Below, piece by piece: positions 16,940 to 25,507 of a stretch of DNA of 64,000 nucleotides. Below the pieces are notes generated by a model. It worked only from the letters and a program-made list of their open reading frames with translations, was not told the DNA's origin and did no database searches. Where the stretch lies: NCBI RefSeq assembly GCF_017355835.1, contig NZ_JAFEWF010000005.1, positions 372,001 through 436,000 on the forward strand. Direction: 5' to 3'. Within the stretch, counting starts at the first letter, position 1, and each line of letters starts with the position of its first letter. The position numbers and the translations under genes are program-made. The stretch comes from Desertivirga brevis. GTDB lineage: Bacteria > Bacteroidota > Bacteroidia > Sphingobacteriales > Sphingobacteriaceae.

Positions 16940-18991
16940 TTAGTTTTCTACAGGTAGAAAAGAATATTTCTTGGCATACTCCATCATCTGATCATAAAAT
17001 GAAGTTGGGTATACCACCTTAACATCCGTTATTGTATTGTTTTTTACTACAGGAACTAGCTTGGCCTGTACAAAACCTTTGTATGGTTTAGCATCAAGTT
17101 TGGCATATCTGGCCAGAACTTCTTTAAGGAGTTCCTGATCTACCTTAACACCGTAGTTTTCTACAAGGTTCTTTCCCCCTTCATAGTCACCTTCAGACTT
17201 AATACGCTGAATTTCTCTAAGCAACTGACCGAAGAGTGTTCTAAGCTTACTATAATCATTGATTTTTGTGTAGGTTTTTCCATTCTCCTTTACAAATTCA
17301 ATAACGTTATCTTTTTTACCCATTTGGTAAGCCCAATTCGCGTTTAGTTGTCTGTTGCGCATATGTGCTTCCTGAAGGTCATCTCCGGGTTTTAATCTTG
17401 TAAGCTGAGTGATGAGACCGTTCATAATATAGCTATCATATTCAGCCTTCCCAACATCTAAAGAGGGCATTACGCCAATCTCGATAAGCTTTGGATCCAT
17501 AACGTAATATAGAGCAACAAGATCCGCACGAGCCTCTTCCAGAGCAGATGAATAGTTACGAAGTGTTTTATCCGGCGTTTCAACTCCCTGATTTATTTGG
17601 CCGGAAGCATGGCCGATACATTCGTGCATATCAGTATGAAGATCAGACGACAGAGCTCCGTATTTTTTAATTCTTTCTTTCACTTCGGCCCCATAAGCAA
17701 ACTCGTCCAGTGTACCACCACCTTTACTGGAAGCTACATTGTAAGAATGTATAATATTACTTAGAGAAACAGATTTAGAACCATGTTCCTTTCTTAGCCA
17801 ATCGGCGTTGGGAAGGTTTATTCCAATAGGAGTAGAGGGAGCAGCATCTCCACTCTCAACAATAACTGTAATTGCTTTTGCTGTGATACCTGTTACCTTT
17901 TTCTTTTTATGCTCAGGCATAAGCGGCGAGTTATCCTCAAACCACTGCGCCTGGTTTGCAATTGCTTTGATCCTTTTTGTAGCTTCAAGGTCTTTTAATG
18001 AAACGACACTTTCAAAACTTCCTTTTTTTCCAATGGCGTCATTATATACCTCAATAAACCCGTTCACTACATCTAATCTCGATGCCGTGTCTCTTACCCA
18101 AGCAATGTTGTAATCATCAAAATCTTTCAGATCACCAGTTTTATAGTATTTAATAAGTTTTTGCAAGGCATCCTTTTGTTGCGCATTCTCCGCAACAGCA
18201 ACCGCCTTTTCCAACCAGACAACAATTTTCTCAATCGCAGCACTATACATGCCTCCAACTTTCCAAACTTTCTCAGTTACCTTGCCATTAACTTTCAGGG
18301 TTTTTGAGTTAAGTCCCCATGAAGGAGCATTGCCCTTGTTGTCGAACTTGGAGTAGAAATCTTCTACTTCTTTTTGTGTTACGCCTTCATAAAAATTATT
18401 CGATGAGGCGACAATATTATCAATATTAGGAGAGAGATCAACCATTTTAGGTTGAAATTTAGGATCAAATATGATAGGTTTAATCCTGCTTAAAAAAGAG
18501 TCGATACTTTCGCCTTTCTTTAATGGAAAGTTTTTTAGATCAGAATTTTTTACCAGTCTTGTAAAATAAGAGAAGTCATGCTCAGGCAAAAACTTTTCAT
18601 TCCCATAATGATGGTAAATTCCGTTACTGAACCATACTCTTCCGGCATATGTCTTAAACTTTTGCCAATCGGCAGTTTTCTTGTCTCCTTTATACGTGCC
18701 GTAAATATTCTCAATAGTTTTCCTTACCAGAAGATTGTATTTACCTTTTTGGTCGTAAATAATATCTCTACCTGAGAGGCCTGCCTCGTAAAGATAGTAG
18801 GCCAATTTTTTCTGCTGTAAGGATAATGTTTCGAAACCAGGAACTTGATATCGCAAAATTTGGAGGTCAGCAAAAGCCTCAGCATTCACATCGAATGTGG
18901 GGTGCTTTCCTGGAGCTTGCCCCAACACCGTAGAGCTATAACCTAAACTGCTAAACAGTAAGGTTGATAGTACCAGAGAGTTTAACTTCAT
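16940..18991 (-). CDS. Secreted peptidase of the dipeptidyl-peptidase III (M49) family
   Basis: Zinc metallopeptidase that removes dipeptides from the N-terminus of oligopeptides. The 683-residue protein carries the M49 signature HECIGH at 456-461 (zinc ligands H456 and H461, catalytic E457). A second motif, EEARADL, begins at 485 and supplies the third zinc ligand, corresponding to EECRAE in eukaryotic enzymes. A signal peptide (about 1-24) indicates export to the periplasm, unlike cytosolic DPP III of eukaryotes. It fits with the DPP IV and POT genes at the right end as part of a dipeptide-based diet. It is a single gene with its own terminator. Confidence 0.9.
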   Translation of the reverse strand: MKLNSLVLSTLLFSSLGYSSTVLGQAPGKHPTFDVNAEAFADLQILRYQVPGFETLSLQQKKLAYYLYEAGLSGRDIIYDQKGKYNLLVRKTIENIYGTYKGDKKTADWQKFKTYAGRVWFSNGIYHHYGNEKFLPEHDFSYFTRLVKNSDLKNFPLKKGESIDSFLSRIKPIIFDPKFQPKMVDLSPNIDNIVASSNNFYEGVTQKEVEDFYSKFDNKGNAPSWGLNSKTLKVNGKVTEKVWKVGGMYSAAIEKIVVWLEKAVAVAENAQQKDALQKLIKYYKTGDLKDFDDYNIAWVRDTASRLDVVNGFIEVYNDAIGKKGSFESVVSLKDLEATKRIKAIANQAQWFEDNSPLMPEHKKKKVTGITAKAITVIVESGDAAPSTPIGINLPNADWLRKEHGSKSVSLSNIIHSYNVASSKGGGTLDEFAYGAEVKERIKKYGALSSDLHTDMHECIGHASGQINQGVETPDKTLRNYSSALEEARADLVALYYVMDPKLIEIGVMPSLDVGKAEYDSYIMNGLITQLTRLKPGDDLQEAHMRNRQLNANWAYQMGKKDNVIEFVKENGKTYTKINDYSKLRTLFGQLLREIQRIKSEGDYEGGKNLVENYGVKVDQELLKEVLARYAKLDAKPYKGFVQAKLVPVVKNNTITDVKVVYPTSFYDQMMEYAKKYSFLPVEN

Positions 18992-19086
18992 ATTAATGAT
19001 CGTGTATTAAAAATAGCAAAATAAAAAAATTATTAATAAGGTTTAAGGGTTTACGAGTATGAATAAAACGAAACTATATTAAGAGG

Positions 19087-19737
19087 CTAATAAACCGAAG
19101 AAGTCTCCAAACTCATAAAGTGGTCTGTAAAGCTTTTAAAATCATCGAACTTAAGATCGTGTTTCTGTACCTTGCCGAAGCCAAAACTAAAGAATACAAA
19201 AGGAATACCGGCTAACTCACTTTCTTGCTGGTCCCCTTCAGTATCACCGATATATACCGGTGCTTTCAAATCGTACTTTTCTATCAGGAGCTTAATATTA
19301 TGATGTTTTGGCTTGTTATTTACGCCATATGCCATTTCATCAGTTATGTATTCACTTATTTTTGCCCATTCCATAAACAGAAGGATCATACCTTCAGGAC
19401 AATTGCTAACGATGAAGAGCTTATACTTTTGAGCAAGTTGTTTTATACCATCTACAACACCCTCGTATAAGCTGCCTCCTTTTGTGGAAACCAGGTTAGC
19501 ACGGTGTTTATTGATCGTTTTATAAATTCTAAGCTGCTCGTCTTTTGAATATTCCGGCAGAATTGCGTCTAGAACTACACTTGAGTCTTTGCCCATTAAT
19601 GAGCTTAATAATTCTGGGGATACCAGAGTATTAACTCCTTCAGCTTTTAAACCGCTATTCCAGGATTCAACATATAAATCGAGAGCATCCCATAAGGTGC
19701 CATCCATATCAAAGATTAAACTATCAGGTTTTAACAT
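19087..19737 (-). CDS. HAD-superfamily phosphatase (phosphoglycolate-phosphatase-like)
   Basis: A 216-residue haloacid-dehalogenase hydrolase. Motif I is FDMDGTLWD (nucleophile D10 and D12 region), motif II is SNC, motif III Lys is in NNKPKHHN, and motif IV is IGDTEGDQ. A four-helix cap sits between motifs I and II, as in phosphoglycolate phosphatase and beta-phosphoglucomutase. The substrate cannot be told from sequence. It stands alone, between the M49 peptidase and a decayed gene fragment. Confidence 0.85.
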   Translation of the reverse strand: MLKPDSLIFDMDGTLWDALDLYVESWNSGLKAEGVNTLVSPELLSSLMGKDSSVVLDAILPEYSKDEQLRIYKTINKHRANLVSTKGGSLYEGVVDGIKQLAQKYKLFIVSNCPEGMILLFMEWAKISEYITDEMAYGVNNKPKHHNIKLLIEKYDLKAPVYIGDTEGDQQESELAGIPFVFFSFGFGKVQKHDLKFDDFKSFTDHFMSLETSSVY

Positions 19738-19777
19738 AAAGCAAGTATAAACAAAATGCTTTTTAACTTATCGTCGC

Positions 19778-20020
19778 TTAGGCAATTGTTTCTTCTTCTC
19801 CTGAGCAATCTTTGCCGGATTTCATAAAAAAATTAAAATATCTATTTACTCCCCGTACTTTTAAAACATCTCTGGTAATGTCTGCATATTCGTGAAAGTT
19901 AAGATAGAATGGGTTAAGGTATTTGGTAATTGCACCTACTGGCACTTTATATAAAAGATTTGGGGAGAACTCTTTTTAAGGTTTTGAGACATCTTCAAAA
20001 CGTATTTGGACGCCCCAATC
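19778..20020 (-). pseudogene. Fragment of a decayed protein-coding gene
   Basis: The minus strand reads as about 81 protein-like codons (VQIRFEDVSKP, stop, KEFSPNLLYKVPVGAITKYL, then NPFYLNFHEYADITRDVLKV) ending at TAA 19778-19780. An in-frame TAA interrupts it near 19981, and a TAG precedes it at 20021. The segment NPFYLNFHEYADITRDV faintly recalls the C-terminal tail of fatty-acid hydroxylase/sterol desaturase proteins, but I cannot confirm that. It lies directly downstream of the universal stress protein gene. It could alternatively be a short expressed ORF from an internal GTG. No other content is seen in the 19738-20073 gap. Confidence 0.4.
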
Positions 20021-20073
20021 CTAAATCCAATACGATTTACCCAGGGTAATTAAGTGTACTATAAAATATAGTA

Positions 20074-20556
20074 TCAAATGCCATACTCTTTATTAGGAAT
20101 CACTAGAACAGGACATTTTGCCTTTCTAACTACACTCTCAGCCACACTTCCCGAAATGAAATGATCAAAACCGGTTCTTCCGTGCGTTCCCAGAATTATC
20201 ATATCAGCATTCCATTCTTCAGCAGCACTTAGAATTTCATCTCGAGTATTGCCGATCCTTGGGAAGGTATATATGGGGGCTTTTCCCATTTTCTCGTCAG
20301 CAATTCTGTCAAGAAGCCTCTTGCTAGTTTCCTCTTGTACCTTAATTAGTTCGGGCATCATAACGGGTTGTTCGGTTACTAAGGGATCAGCAACATACGG
20401 CGTTGCTACTGGAAGCTCATCCACATGCACAAGACCAACTTCCGCACCTAATTTTTGAGCCAGATCAAAACCGTAATCGACTGCTCGGCTAGAATAAAGG
20501 CTGTCTTCGACAGCTATCAGTATTTTATGTACATCATTTAAAGTTTTCATAAGCAT
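20074..20556 (-). CDS. Universal stress protein (UspA family)
   Basis: A 160-residue single-domain Usp. It has the ATP-binding signature G-2x-G-9x-G-S in GTHGRTGFDHFISGS and the N-terminal ILIAVEDS strand with the conserved Asp, so it is likely the ATP-binding subclass. It is cytoplasmic, with a role in stress or growth-arrest survival. Two ATG codons (20556 and 20550) are both possible starts. It is transcribed divergently from the NlpC/P60 gene, sharing a 71-bp AT-rich region in which I find no convincing operator. Confidence 0.92.
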   Translation of the reverse strand: MLMKTLNDVHKILIAVEDSLYSSRAVDYGFDLAQKLGAEVGLVHVDELPVATPYVADPLVTEQPVMMPELIKVQEETSKRLLDRIADEKMGKAPIYTFPRIGNTRDEILSAAEEWNADMIILGTHGRTGFDHFISGSVAESVVRKAKCPVLVIPNKEYGI

Positions 20557-20627
20557 AAAAACACTAATTGATTTAGTTAAGTTTTTAAAGTTTATAATCT
20601 TGCTAATTTTTGTGTTGATTTGTATAT

Positions 20628-21413
20628 ATGACTGAATTTGGAATTTGTAATTTATCCATTGTACCTATTCGCTCAGAAGCCACAGACCGTAGCGAAATAT
20701 TATCCCAGCTGCTTTTCGGTGATTGCCTTGAAGTTCTGGAAAAAACAGAAAAATGGATTCGAATCCGTACTTGTTACGACCAATATGAGGGTTGGATAGA
20801 TCGCAAACAATATGTGGGGATAGATGAGAATGATTTAAAGCAATATAAGGAATCTCTCACCTTGAACTTCGATATAGCACATCGTATAAAAAAACTATCG
20901 ACTGGTGAAGTAATTTATCTTGCATCAGGGAGTTCGATACCGGATAATATCCTCGACAGGACATTTTCAATAAATGAAGAACGTTATTCCTTTATTGAAA
21001 AACCAGTGTTCTGTGGTGCCACTAAATTTCCTAGCGCCGTAGGGCCTCTCGCAACATTATTCCTTCATGCTCCTTACTTATGGGGAGGTCGTACCTTATT
21101 CGGCATTGATTGTTCTGGATTCACTCAAATAGTTTACAAGATGTTAGGGATTCAGATAAGTCGCGATGCCTGGCAACAAGCAGAACAAGGTTTGGTAGTT
21201 AATTTTTTACAAGAGGTAAAACCAGGCGACCTTGCTTTTTTTGACAATGACGAGGGAAGGATTGTTCATGTAGGAATAATGCTAGATGAAAACAACATTA
21301 TACATGCATCTGGAAGGGTAAAAATTGATCCGATTGACGACCAGGGAATTTATAGTCTTGACTTAAAAAAGCACACACATAAACTACGCATTATAAAAAG
21401 ATATACAATTTGA
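20628..21413 (+). CDS. NlpC/P60-family cysteine peptidase with N-terminal SH3-like domains
   Basis: A 261-residue putative gamma-D-glutamyl-diamino-acid endopeptidase acting on peptidoglycan stem peptides. Bacterial SH3-like folds occupy about 5-125 (YEGWIDRKQY is typical of the first). The NlpC/P60 domain follows with catalytic C162 in GIDCSGF, H214 in HVGIM and H226 in IIHASGR. There is no signal peptide, so it may act on recycled muropeptides in the cytoplasm, like YkfC of murein-recycling pathways. That localisation is inference. It stands alone on the plus strand and is followed by a small secreted protein gene. Confidence 0.9.
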   Translation: MTEFGICNLSIVPIRSEATDRSEILSQLLFGDCLEVLEKTEKWIRIRTCYDQYEGWIDRKQYVGIDENDLKQYKESLTLNFDIAHRIKKLSTGEVIYLASGSSIPDNILDRTFSINEERYSFIEKPVFCGATKFPSAVGPLATLFLHAPYLWGGRTLFGIDCSGFTQIVYKMLGIQISRDAWQQAEQGLVVNFLQEVKPGDLAFFDNDEGRIVHVGIMLDENNIIHASGRVKIDPIDDQGIYSLDLKKHTHKLRIIKRYTI

Positions 21414-21453
21414 TCAAATTTAGTTAGGGGATAACTTTTTGACGATTATTCTA

Positions 21454-21461
21454 TACTTTTG
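21454..21461 (+). promoter_or_regulatory. -7 promoter element (TACTTTTG)
   Basis: Match to TAnnTTTG 14 bp upstream of the ATG of the 121-residue gene. This supports independent transcription of that small gene. Confidence 0.55.
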
Positions 21462-21475
21462 TGTAAGTAATTCGT

Positions 21476-21841
21476 ATGAAACAGCTAACCCTATTATCTT
21501 TTCTGCTTTTTTTTGTTAATTGCGCTTTTGCACAGTATGGCAAACTTGAACCGCTCGACCCTAATAAGGAATCTATTTTTGTACTTCGTACGCCAAAGCC
21601 AACTTTAGAGAAATTACAAGACACTACAGATAAAGTTAGCAGAAGAAAGGCTGAGTTTATTGAAAATATTGAGTATCAACTGGAAAGCGCAAGACAGGGT
21701 TTTCTCGCAATGAAACTACCAACAATAAATCTACAATCATTTTTAAATAGAATCAAATATCTGGAGAGCCACGGGGTTGATGTAAATTATTATGTGCAGG
21801 AATACTTTTATTACTTCCCCAACAGAGCTAATAGCAGGTAA
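21476..21841 (+). CDS. Small secreted protein, unknown function
   Basis: A 121-residue protein with a clear signal peptide (hydrophobic core 4-18, cleavage near AFAQ at 17-20). The mature part is helical and basic, with no known motif. Its stop codon TAA (21839-21841) directly abuts the stop codon of the convergent WD40 gene (21842-21844), with no intervening base. A TAnnTTTG element upstream supports it as a real gene. Confidence 0.7.
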   Translation: MKQLTLLSFLLFFVNCAFAQYGKLEPLDPNKESIFVLRTPKPTLEKLQDTTDKVSRRKAEFIENIEYQLESARQGFLAMKLPTINLQSFLNRIKYLESHGVDVNYYVQEYFYYFPNRANSR

Positions 21842-22753
21842 TTAAAATTCTACACCCCAAATTATTACATTTTTGTCATCTCCGACAGAGATCAAATTGA
21901 AAGTTTCTCGTTCCCAAAATATTTTATTTACAGAATGGGAGTGACTTTCAAAACCTTTTTCCCTACTAATGATCTTTTTTAACTTATAGGTTTCTGAATC
22001 CCATATCTTAATACTTTTGTCTTGGCTGGCAGTAGCAAAATAGGGAAGGTTTGGATGATACTTTATATCGTAGATTGCAAATAAATGCGCAGGGATAGTT
22101 TCAAGGATGGAGAAATCATTAACGTTCCAGATCTTCAGCTGCGCATCCCGGCTTCCAGAAAGGAGTTTAAGACCATCCGGCGAAAATTGTAAGGATGTCA
22201 CAGGCATAGTATGATCGCGCAACTCAGCGACTAATGAATAATCTTCAACATCAAATATCCTAATGACATTATCTTTCGATCCGAATGCAACTAACTTTTC
22301 ATCAGGACTAATAGCCAAACATCTAACTGTTTCTTTTGAAACCTCAAATTTGTAAATCAGGTCAGCATTTGCGGGATCTATAATCGAAACTGTACCATCT
22401 TCGGAAGTTGCAAGCAACTCTCTTTTTCGCTCAACTGAGGATAGAGCAAAAACAGGTTTGTTATGGTGATTTAAACTTGCTTTAACCCTTTGGTCAACGA
22501 AGTCAAATAGGTTTATTCGTCCACTTCTTTCACCTGATGCCAAAATTGGGGCGAAAGAAAGCGCATGAAGTGAATAAACGGAACTGTTCACTGGCATCAA
22601 AACTTTAAGGAACTCTTGCTTTTTCGAGCTCCATTCAACAATCCCTTTATCGTTACCTGCGGTAAAAAAAAGGCCAGGTTTCAAAGAGGGCTCAAGGGCG
22701 TAAATTGGATTTTGATGACCGGTTAATAACGCTAATCTATTTACTTCAATCAT
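21842..22753 (-). CDS. WD40-repeat protein
   Basis: A 303-residue protein built almost entirely of WD40 repeats (about seven). Recognisable units include LQFSPDGLKLLSGSRDAQLK, ASQDKSIKIWDSETYKL and SVGDDKNVIIWGVEF. It is therefore a single beta-propeller without signal peptide or enzymatic domain, probably a cytoplasmic scaffold. It has a TAnnTTTG element seven bases before its ATG and is not obviously in an operon. Partner unknown. Confidence 0.85.
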   Translation of the reverse strand: MIEVNRLALLTGHQNPIYALEPSLKPGLFFTAGNDKGIVEWSSKKQEFLKVLMPVNSSVYSLHALSFAPILASGERSGRINLFDFVDQRVKASLNHHNKPVFALSSVERKRELLATSEDGTVSIIDPANADLIYKFEVSKETVRCLAISPDEKLVAFGSKDNVIRIFDVEDYSLVAELRDHTMPVTSLQFSPDGLKLLSGSRDAQLKIWNVNDFSILETIPAHLFAIYDIKYHPNLPYFATASQDKSIKIWDSETYKLKKIISREKGFESHSHSVNKIFWERETFNLISVGDDKNVIIWGVEF

Positions 22754-22760
22754 AGAGCTT

Positions 22761-22768
22761 CAAAATTA
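22761..22768 (-). promoter_or_regulatory. -7 promoter element (TAATTTTG) close to the WD40 start codon
   Basis: TAnnTTTG match on the minus strand with only seven bases to the ATG at 22753. The transcript would begin at or within a few bases of the start codon. Confidence 0.55.
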
Positions 22769-22834
22769 GAATTAAAAATTCAATTTAACTGGATAGCATT
22801 AGGTCGCTTCCATAAATTGCATTAATAAAACAAA

Positions 22835-22850
22835 AGCCCGTATTCGGGCT
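22835..22850 (-). terminator. Intrinsic terminator of the his operon
   Basis: Perfect 6-bp stem AGCCCG/CGGGCT with a 4-base loop, followed on the minus strand by TTTGTTTTATT. It lies 55 bp after the hisIE stop codon and marks the end of the histidine operon. Confidence 0.8.
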
Positions 22851-22904
22851 AAAATTTGGTAATACCCATAAAAAAACAGCTTTCTGCTGTCCTCCCTAGG
22901 ACAA

Positions 22905-23492
22905 TTATTTATGTCTGCTCTCCAGATTTTTGGCGATTGTTTCGAGAGTAAGGTTCTTCTCCTTTAATAAAACTAGAAGATGAAAAACAAGGTCCGAGGC
23001 TTCGTTAATCAAATCCTCCTCAGTTTGGGCCAAGGCAGCGATAACTGTTTCAACTCCTTCTTCTCCAACCTTCTGTGCAATCTTGTTCAAACCCTTGTGT
23101 CTAAGTTTATTAATATAAGAACTTTCTACAGGGTTTTCGAATCTGTCTTTAATAATTCCTTCAAGCTGAAAGATGAAGTTTTGATTATAGTCAGTTTTGA
23201 AGCAACTACGGGAGCCAGTGTGACAGGTGGGCCCAACCGGTTCCACCTTGATCAGCAGCGTATCGTTATCACAGTCGATACTAATTGATTTAACATTAAG
23301 GAAATTCCCGCTCTCTTCGCCTTTTGTCCACAAGCGGTTCTTCGTTCGGGAGAAAAAGGTCACTTTTCCTTCGGCCTCAGTTTTCTTAAAAGCCTCTTCA
23401 TTCATATAACCAAGCATCAACACTTCCAGTGTATTCTCATCCTGAATTACTACCGGAACTAATCCGCCTGATTTTGAGAAATCTATATTCAT
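22905..23492 (-). CDS. hisIE: Bifunctional phosphoribosyl-AMP cyclohydrolase / phosphoribosyl-ATP pyrophosphatase
   Basis: Catalyses steps 2 and 3 of histidine synthesis. The N-terminal HisI cyclohydrolase (about 1-105) has [18 protein letters not shown] and the metal-binding CDNDTLL...[11 protein letters not shown]. The C-terminal HisE pyrophosphatase (about 110-195) has the all-alpha motif [13 protein letters not shown]. The fusion is the usual Bacteroidota arrangement. Its ATG overlaps the hisF stop by one base (TAATG), so translation is probably coupled. It is the last gene of the operon. Confidence 0.97.
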   Translation of the reverse strand: MNIDFSKSGGLVPVVIQDENTLEVLMLGYMNEEAFKKTEAEGKVTFFSRTKNRLWTKGEESGNFLNVKSISIDCDNDTLLIKVEPVGPTCHTGSRSCFKTDYNQNFIFQLEGIIKDRFENPVESSYINKLRHKGLNKIAQKVGEEGVETVIAALAQTEEDLINEASDLVFHLLVLLKEKNLTLETIAKNLESRHK

Positions 23493-24283
23493 TATAATCT
23501 TACTTCAATTTGATGTTTCTTTAATTCTTCTTTAAGCGAAGGTATAAGGATTTCCCCGTAATGGAAAACTGATGCTGCAAGAGCTGCATCTACATCAGTA
23601 TGTTGAAAAACATCAATAAAATGCTGAACATTTCCTGCGCCTCCTGATGCTATAAGAGGAATAGATAGAGTATCGTTTACCTTTTTCAAAAGTCCATTAT
23701 CAAATCCCCCCTTGGTTCCATCATGGTCCATAGAAGTTAAAAGTATTTCCCCTGCTCCGCGTTCCTCAGCCTCTTTAATCCATTGTTCAGTCTGAAATTC
23801 GGTAGCTATACGTCCACCGTTTAAGTGTACAAGGTTTCTGCCATCTACAAATTTAGTATCAATTGCCACAACCACAAATTGCCTTCCGAATGCCGCGGCT
23901 AATTGGTTAATAAGTCCAGGATTTCTTACTGCTGCAGAATTAATAGAGATTTTATCGGCACCAGAATGCAGAAGAATTTCAGCGTCAGATATCTCATTAA
24001 TACCGCCACCAATGGTAAAGGGAATATTAACCTGCCGTGCCACAGCTTTCACAAGTTCAACCATAGTCTTCCGACGCTCGTGAGTGGCAGTAATATCCAG
24101 AAACACTAGTTCATCAGCACCTTGTTTTGAATATTGATACGCGAGTTCAACAGGATCACCAGCGTCGCGAAGATCAACGAAATTAACGCCCTTAACAGTC
24201 CGGCCTTCTTTTACGTCAAGACAAGGGATAATTCTTTTAGCGAGGCTTCCGGCCCCGCGGCCCCCTAAAGAGGGAGTATGCAT
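23492..24283 (-). CDS. hisF: Imidazole glycerol phosphate synthase, cyclase subunit
   Basis: TIM-barrel cyclase that uses ammonia from HisH to close the imidazole ring, yielding IGP and AICAR. The body starts with [20 protein letters not shown]. It has catalytic Asp residues in the first barrel strand and in VAIDTK, and the phosphate sites GGGI and ASGGAG. The start is odd: HisF normally begins [11 protein letters not shown], but here the conserved part is preceded by [12 protein letters not shown], encoded by a GC-rich repeat at 24249-24279. The first available ATG is at 24283 (a TTG at 24304 is alternative). A repeat insertion thus seems to have replaced the original start. Confidence 0.95.
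   Translation of the reverse strand: MHTPSLGGRGAGSLAKRIIPCLDVKEGRTVKGVNFVDLRDAGDPVELAYQYSKQGADELVFLDITATHERRKTMVELVKAVARQVNIPFTIGGGINEISDAEILLHSGADKISINSAAVRNPGLINQLAAAFGRQFVVVAIDTKFVDGRNLVHLNGGRIATEFQTEQWIKEAEERGAGEILLTSMDHDGTKGGFDNGLLKKVNDTLSIPLIASGGAGNVQHFIDVFQHTDVDAALAASVFHYGEILIPSLKEELKKHQIEVRL
24249..24279 (-). repeat. GC-rich short repeat forming the 5' end of hisF
   Basis: On the minus strand it reads ACTCCCTCTTTAGGGGG followed by CCGCGGGGCCGG, a short palindrome-containing element with base composition unlike its surroundings. Elements of this look (CTCCC...TTTAGGGGG...GGGG) are scattered between genes in Sphingobacteriales genomes from general knowledge. Here it is translated in frame as the N-terminus of HisF. 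Confidence 0.55.
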
Positions 24284-24304
24284 AGCGGAATGTATGGTGG
24301 TCAA

Positions 24305-24698
24305 AACAGAATCTAAATTTCTAAATAGTTGGTCATTGATAGAACGAATTAGCTTACTTCTGAAAGAGTCAAGTAAAATTGGTTGCCCTTTATAGTATTT
24401 ATAACTTCTGGCTCCAGGTAATAAGAACTTTCGGTTTCAATATCTTGTAATGAACACAATGACAGTAAAAAAATTTTCAATATAAAGCCTTATTAAATGC
24501 TGTCTTCTAAACTTGTACCCTAATTGGTTGATTCCCCTTCAAATTTCGTGAAGTAACATTTCCGAATAAGTCGAACTCTCTCTTAACTCGTTAGCTATCT
24601 GAAAAATTAACCCAGATGCTACTTGAAACAATTTTGGCTTTTTTAATAAAGCAATAGTCAGGAATTCCACCTTTACGGAGATGAGGCCCCGTAAAATT
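24305..24698. other. Gene-free 394-bp gap between hisA and hisF
   Basis: No intact gene. On the minus strand a 40-codon open stretch (…FQIANELRES…) ends in TGA near 24551. A later frame runs open without an ATG into hisF. A further repeat-like segment lies at 24663-24685. The content suggests inserted and decayed DNA inside an otherwise compact operon. I find no TAnnTTTG promoter on the minus strand here. Confidence 0.5.
24663..24685 (+). repeat. Repeat remnant downstream of hisA
   Basis: The plus strand reads ATTCCACCTTTACGG then AGATGAGG. It matches, with a few changes, the minus-strand sequence GTTCCTCCTTTGGGG then GATGAGG at 29742-29763. Two diverged copies in opposite orientation within one operon suggest a small repeat family. 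Confidence 0.4.
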
Positions 24699-25448
24699 TT
24701 AAAAAGAAATCAGGCTTTTTAAATTCCAGTCCTTAACTTGTTCTACAGTAATCCTGCCTTCATAAATTGCTTTACCAACCACACATGCCTCAACTTTAAT
24801 ATCCTGCAGGCCTTTAATATCGTCCATCGAGCTAATACCACCCGAAGCAATCAGTTTGATAAAAGGAGAGTGGTCTAACAATTTTGTATAAAGTTCAACA
24901 CCTGCACCGCCAAGCTTTCCATCTTTATTTATATCAGTACAAAGAAAACGGAAAAATCCAAGGTTTAAACAACGGTCAACGTAATCCATTAGTTTGATTG
25001 GAGAACTTTCCATCCAACCAGAATACTTAATGACCTCATCTAATACGTCAATAGCTACCACAATCTGGTCTGACAGCTTTTCTTTACCACATACCTGCTC
25101 ACTTAATTGAGGAAGAAAATCAGGATTTGTTATAGCCTGAGTACCAACAATAACGCGATGAATACCAGCATCCAGCAACTCCTTAACTTTCTCTATACTT
25201 CTTACTCCACCACCATACTGAACTTTCATCTCAGTTTTCTTGATGATATCGAAAAGATATTCCTGGTTCGAAAAATCACCTTTTGCGCCGTTCAAATCAA
25301 TAATGTGCACATATTCTGTACCGTTCGACTGGTACTTTTCTATCATCTCCTCTAAAGTTACATCGTAAAATGTAGCTTCACTGTAGTTTCCTTCACGCAA
25401 ACGGACAACTTTTTTGTCCAAAATATCAATGGCCGGAATAATATACAT
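24699..25448 (-). CDS. hisA: ProFAR isomerase (1-(5-phosphoribosyl)-5-[(5-phosphoribosylamino)methylideneamino]imidazole-4-carboxamide isomerase)
   Basis: Amadori isomerase, step 4 of histidine synthesis. The 249-residue (beta-alpha)8 barrel starts IIPAIDILDKKVVRLREGNY, with the general-base Asp in AIDI. Phosphate-binding motifs are GGGVRS and ASGGISS, with the second catalytic Asp in TDINKDGKL. It is similar in fold to HisF but distinct in motifs. It lies 59 bp after hisH in the operon and is separated from hisF by an unusual 394-bp gap. Confidence 0.97.
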   Translation of the reverse strand: MYIIPAIDILDKKVVRLREGNYSEATFYDVTLEEMIEKYQSNGTEYVHIIDLNGAKGDFSNQEYLFDIIKKTEMKVQYGGGVRSIEKVKELLDAGIHRVIVGTQAITNPDFLPQLSEQVCGKEKLSDQIVVAIDVLDEVIKYSGWMESSPIKLMDYVDRCLNLGFFRFLCTDINKDGKLGGAGVELYTKLLDHSPFIKLIASGGISSMDDIKGLQDIKVEACVVGKAIYEGRITVEQVKDWNLKSLISF

Positions 25449-25507
25449 AGTTTAACGTTTTGCTTTTTATTTAAATGGTCGTACAGACCGAAAAAATACT
25501 TTTTATA

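Noticed and set aside
21407..21420. AATTTGATCAAATT palindrome at the end of the NlpC/P60 gene
   Set aside because: Overlaps the stop codon in AT-rich sequence, with no regulated gene placed suitably; chance is sufficient.
24550..24690. Possible small gene between hisA and hisF
   Set aside because: The open stretch begins without a convincing start and has no promoter or recognised family; better treated as decayed sequence.
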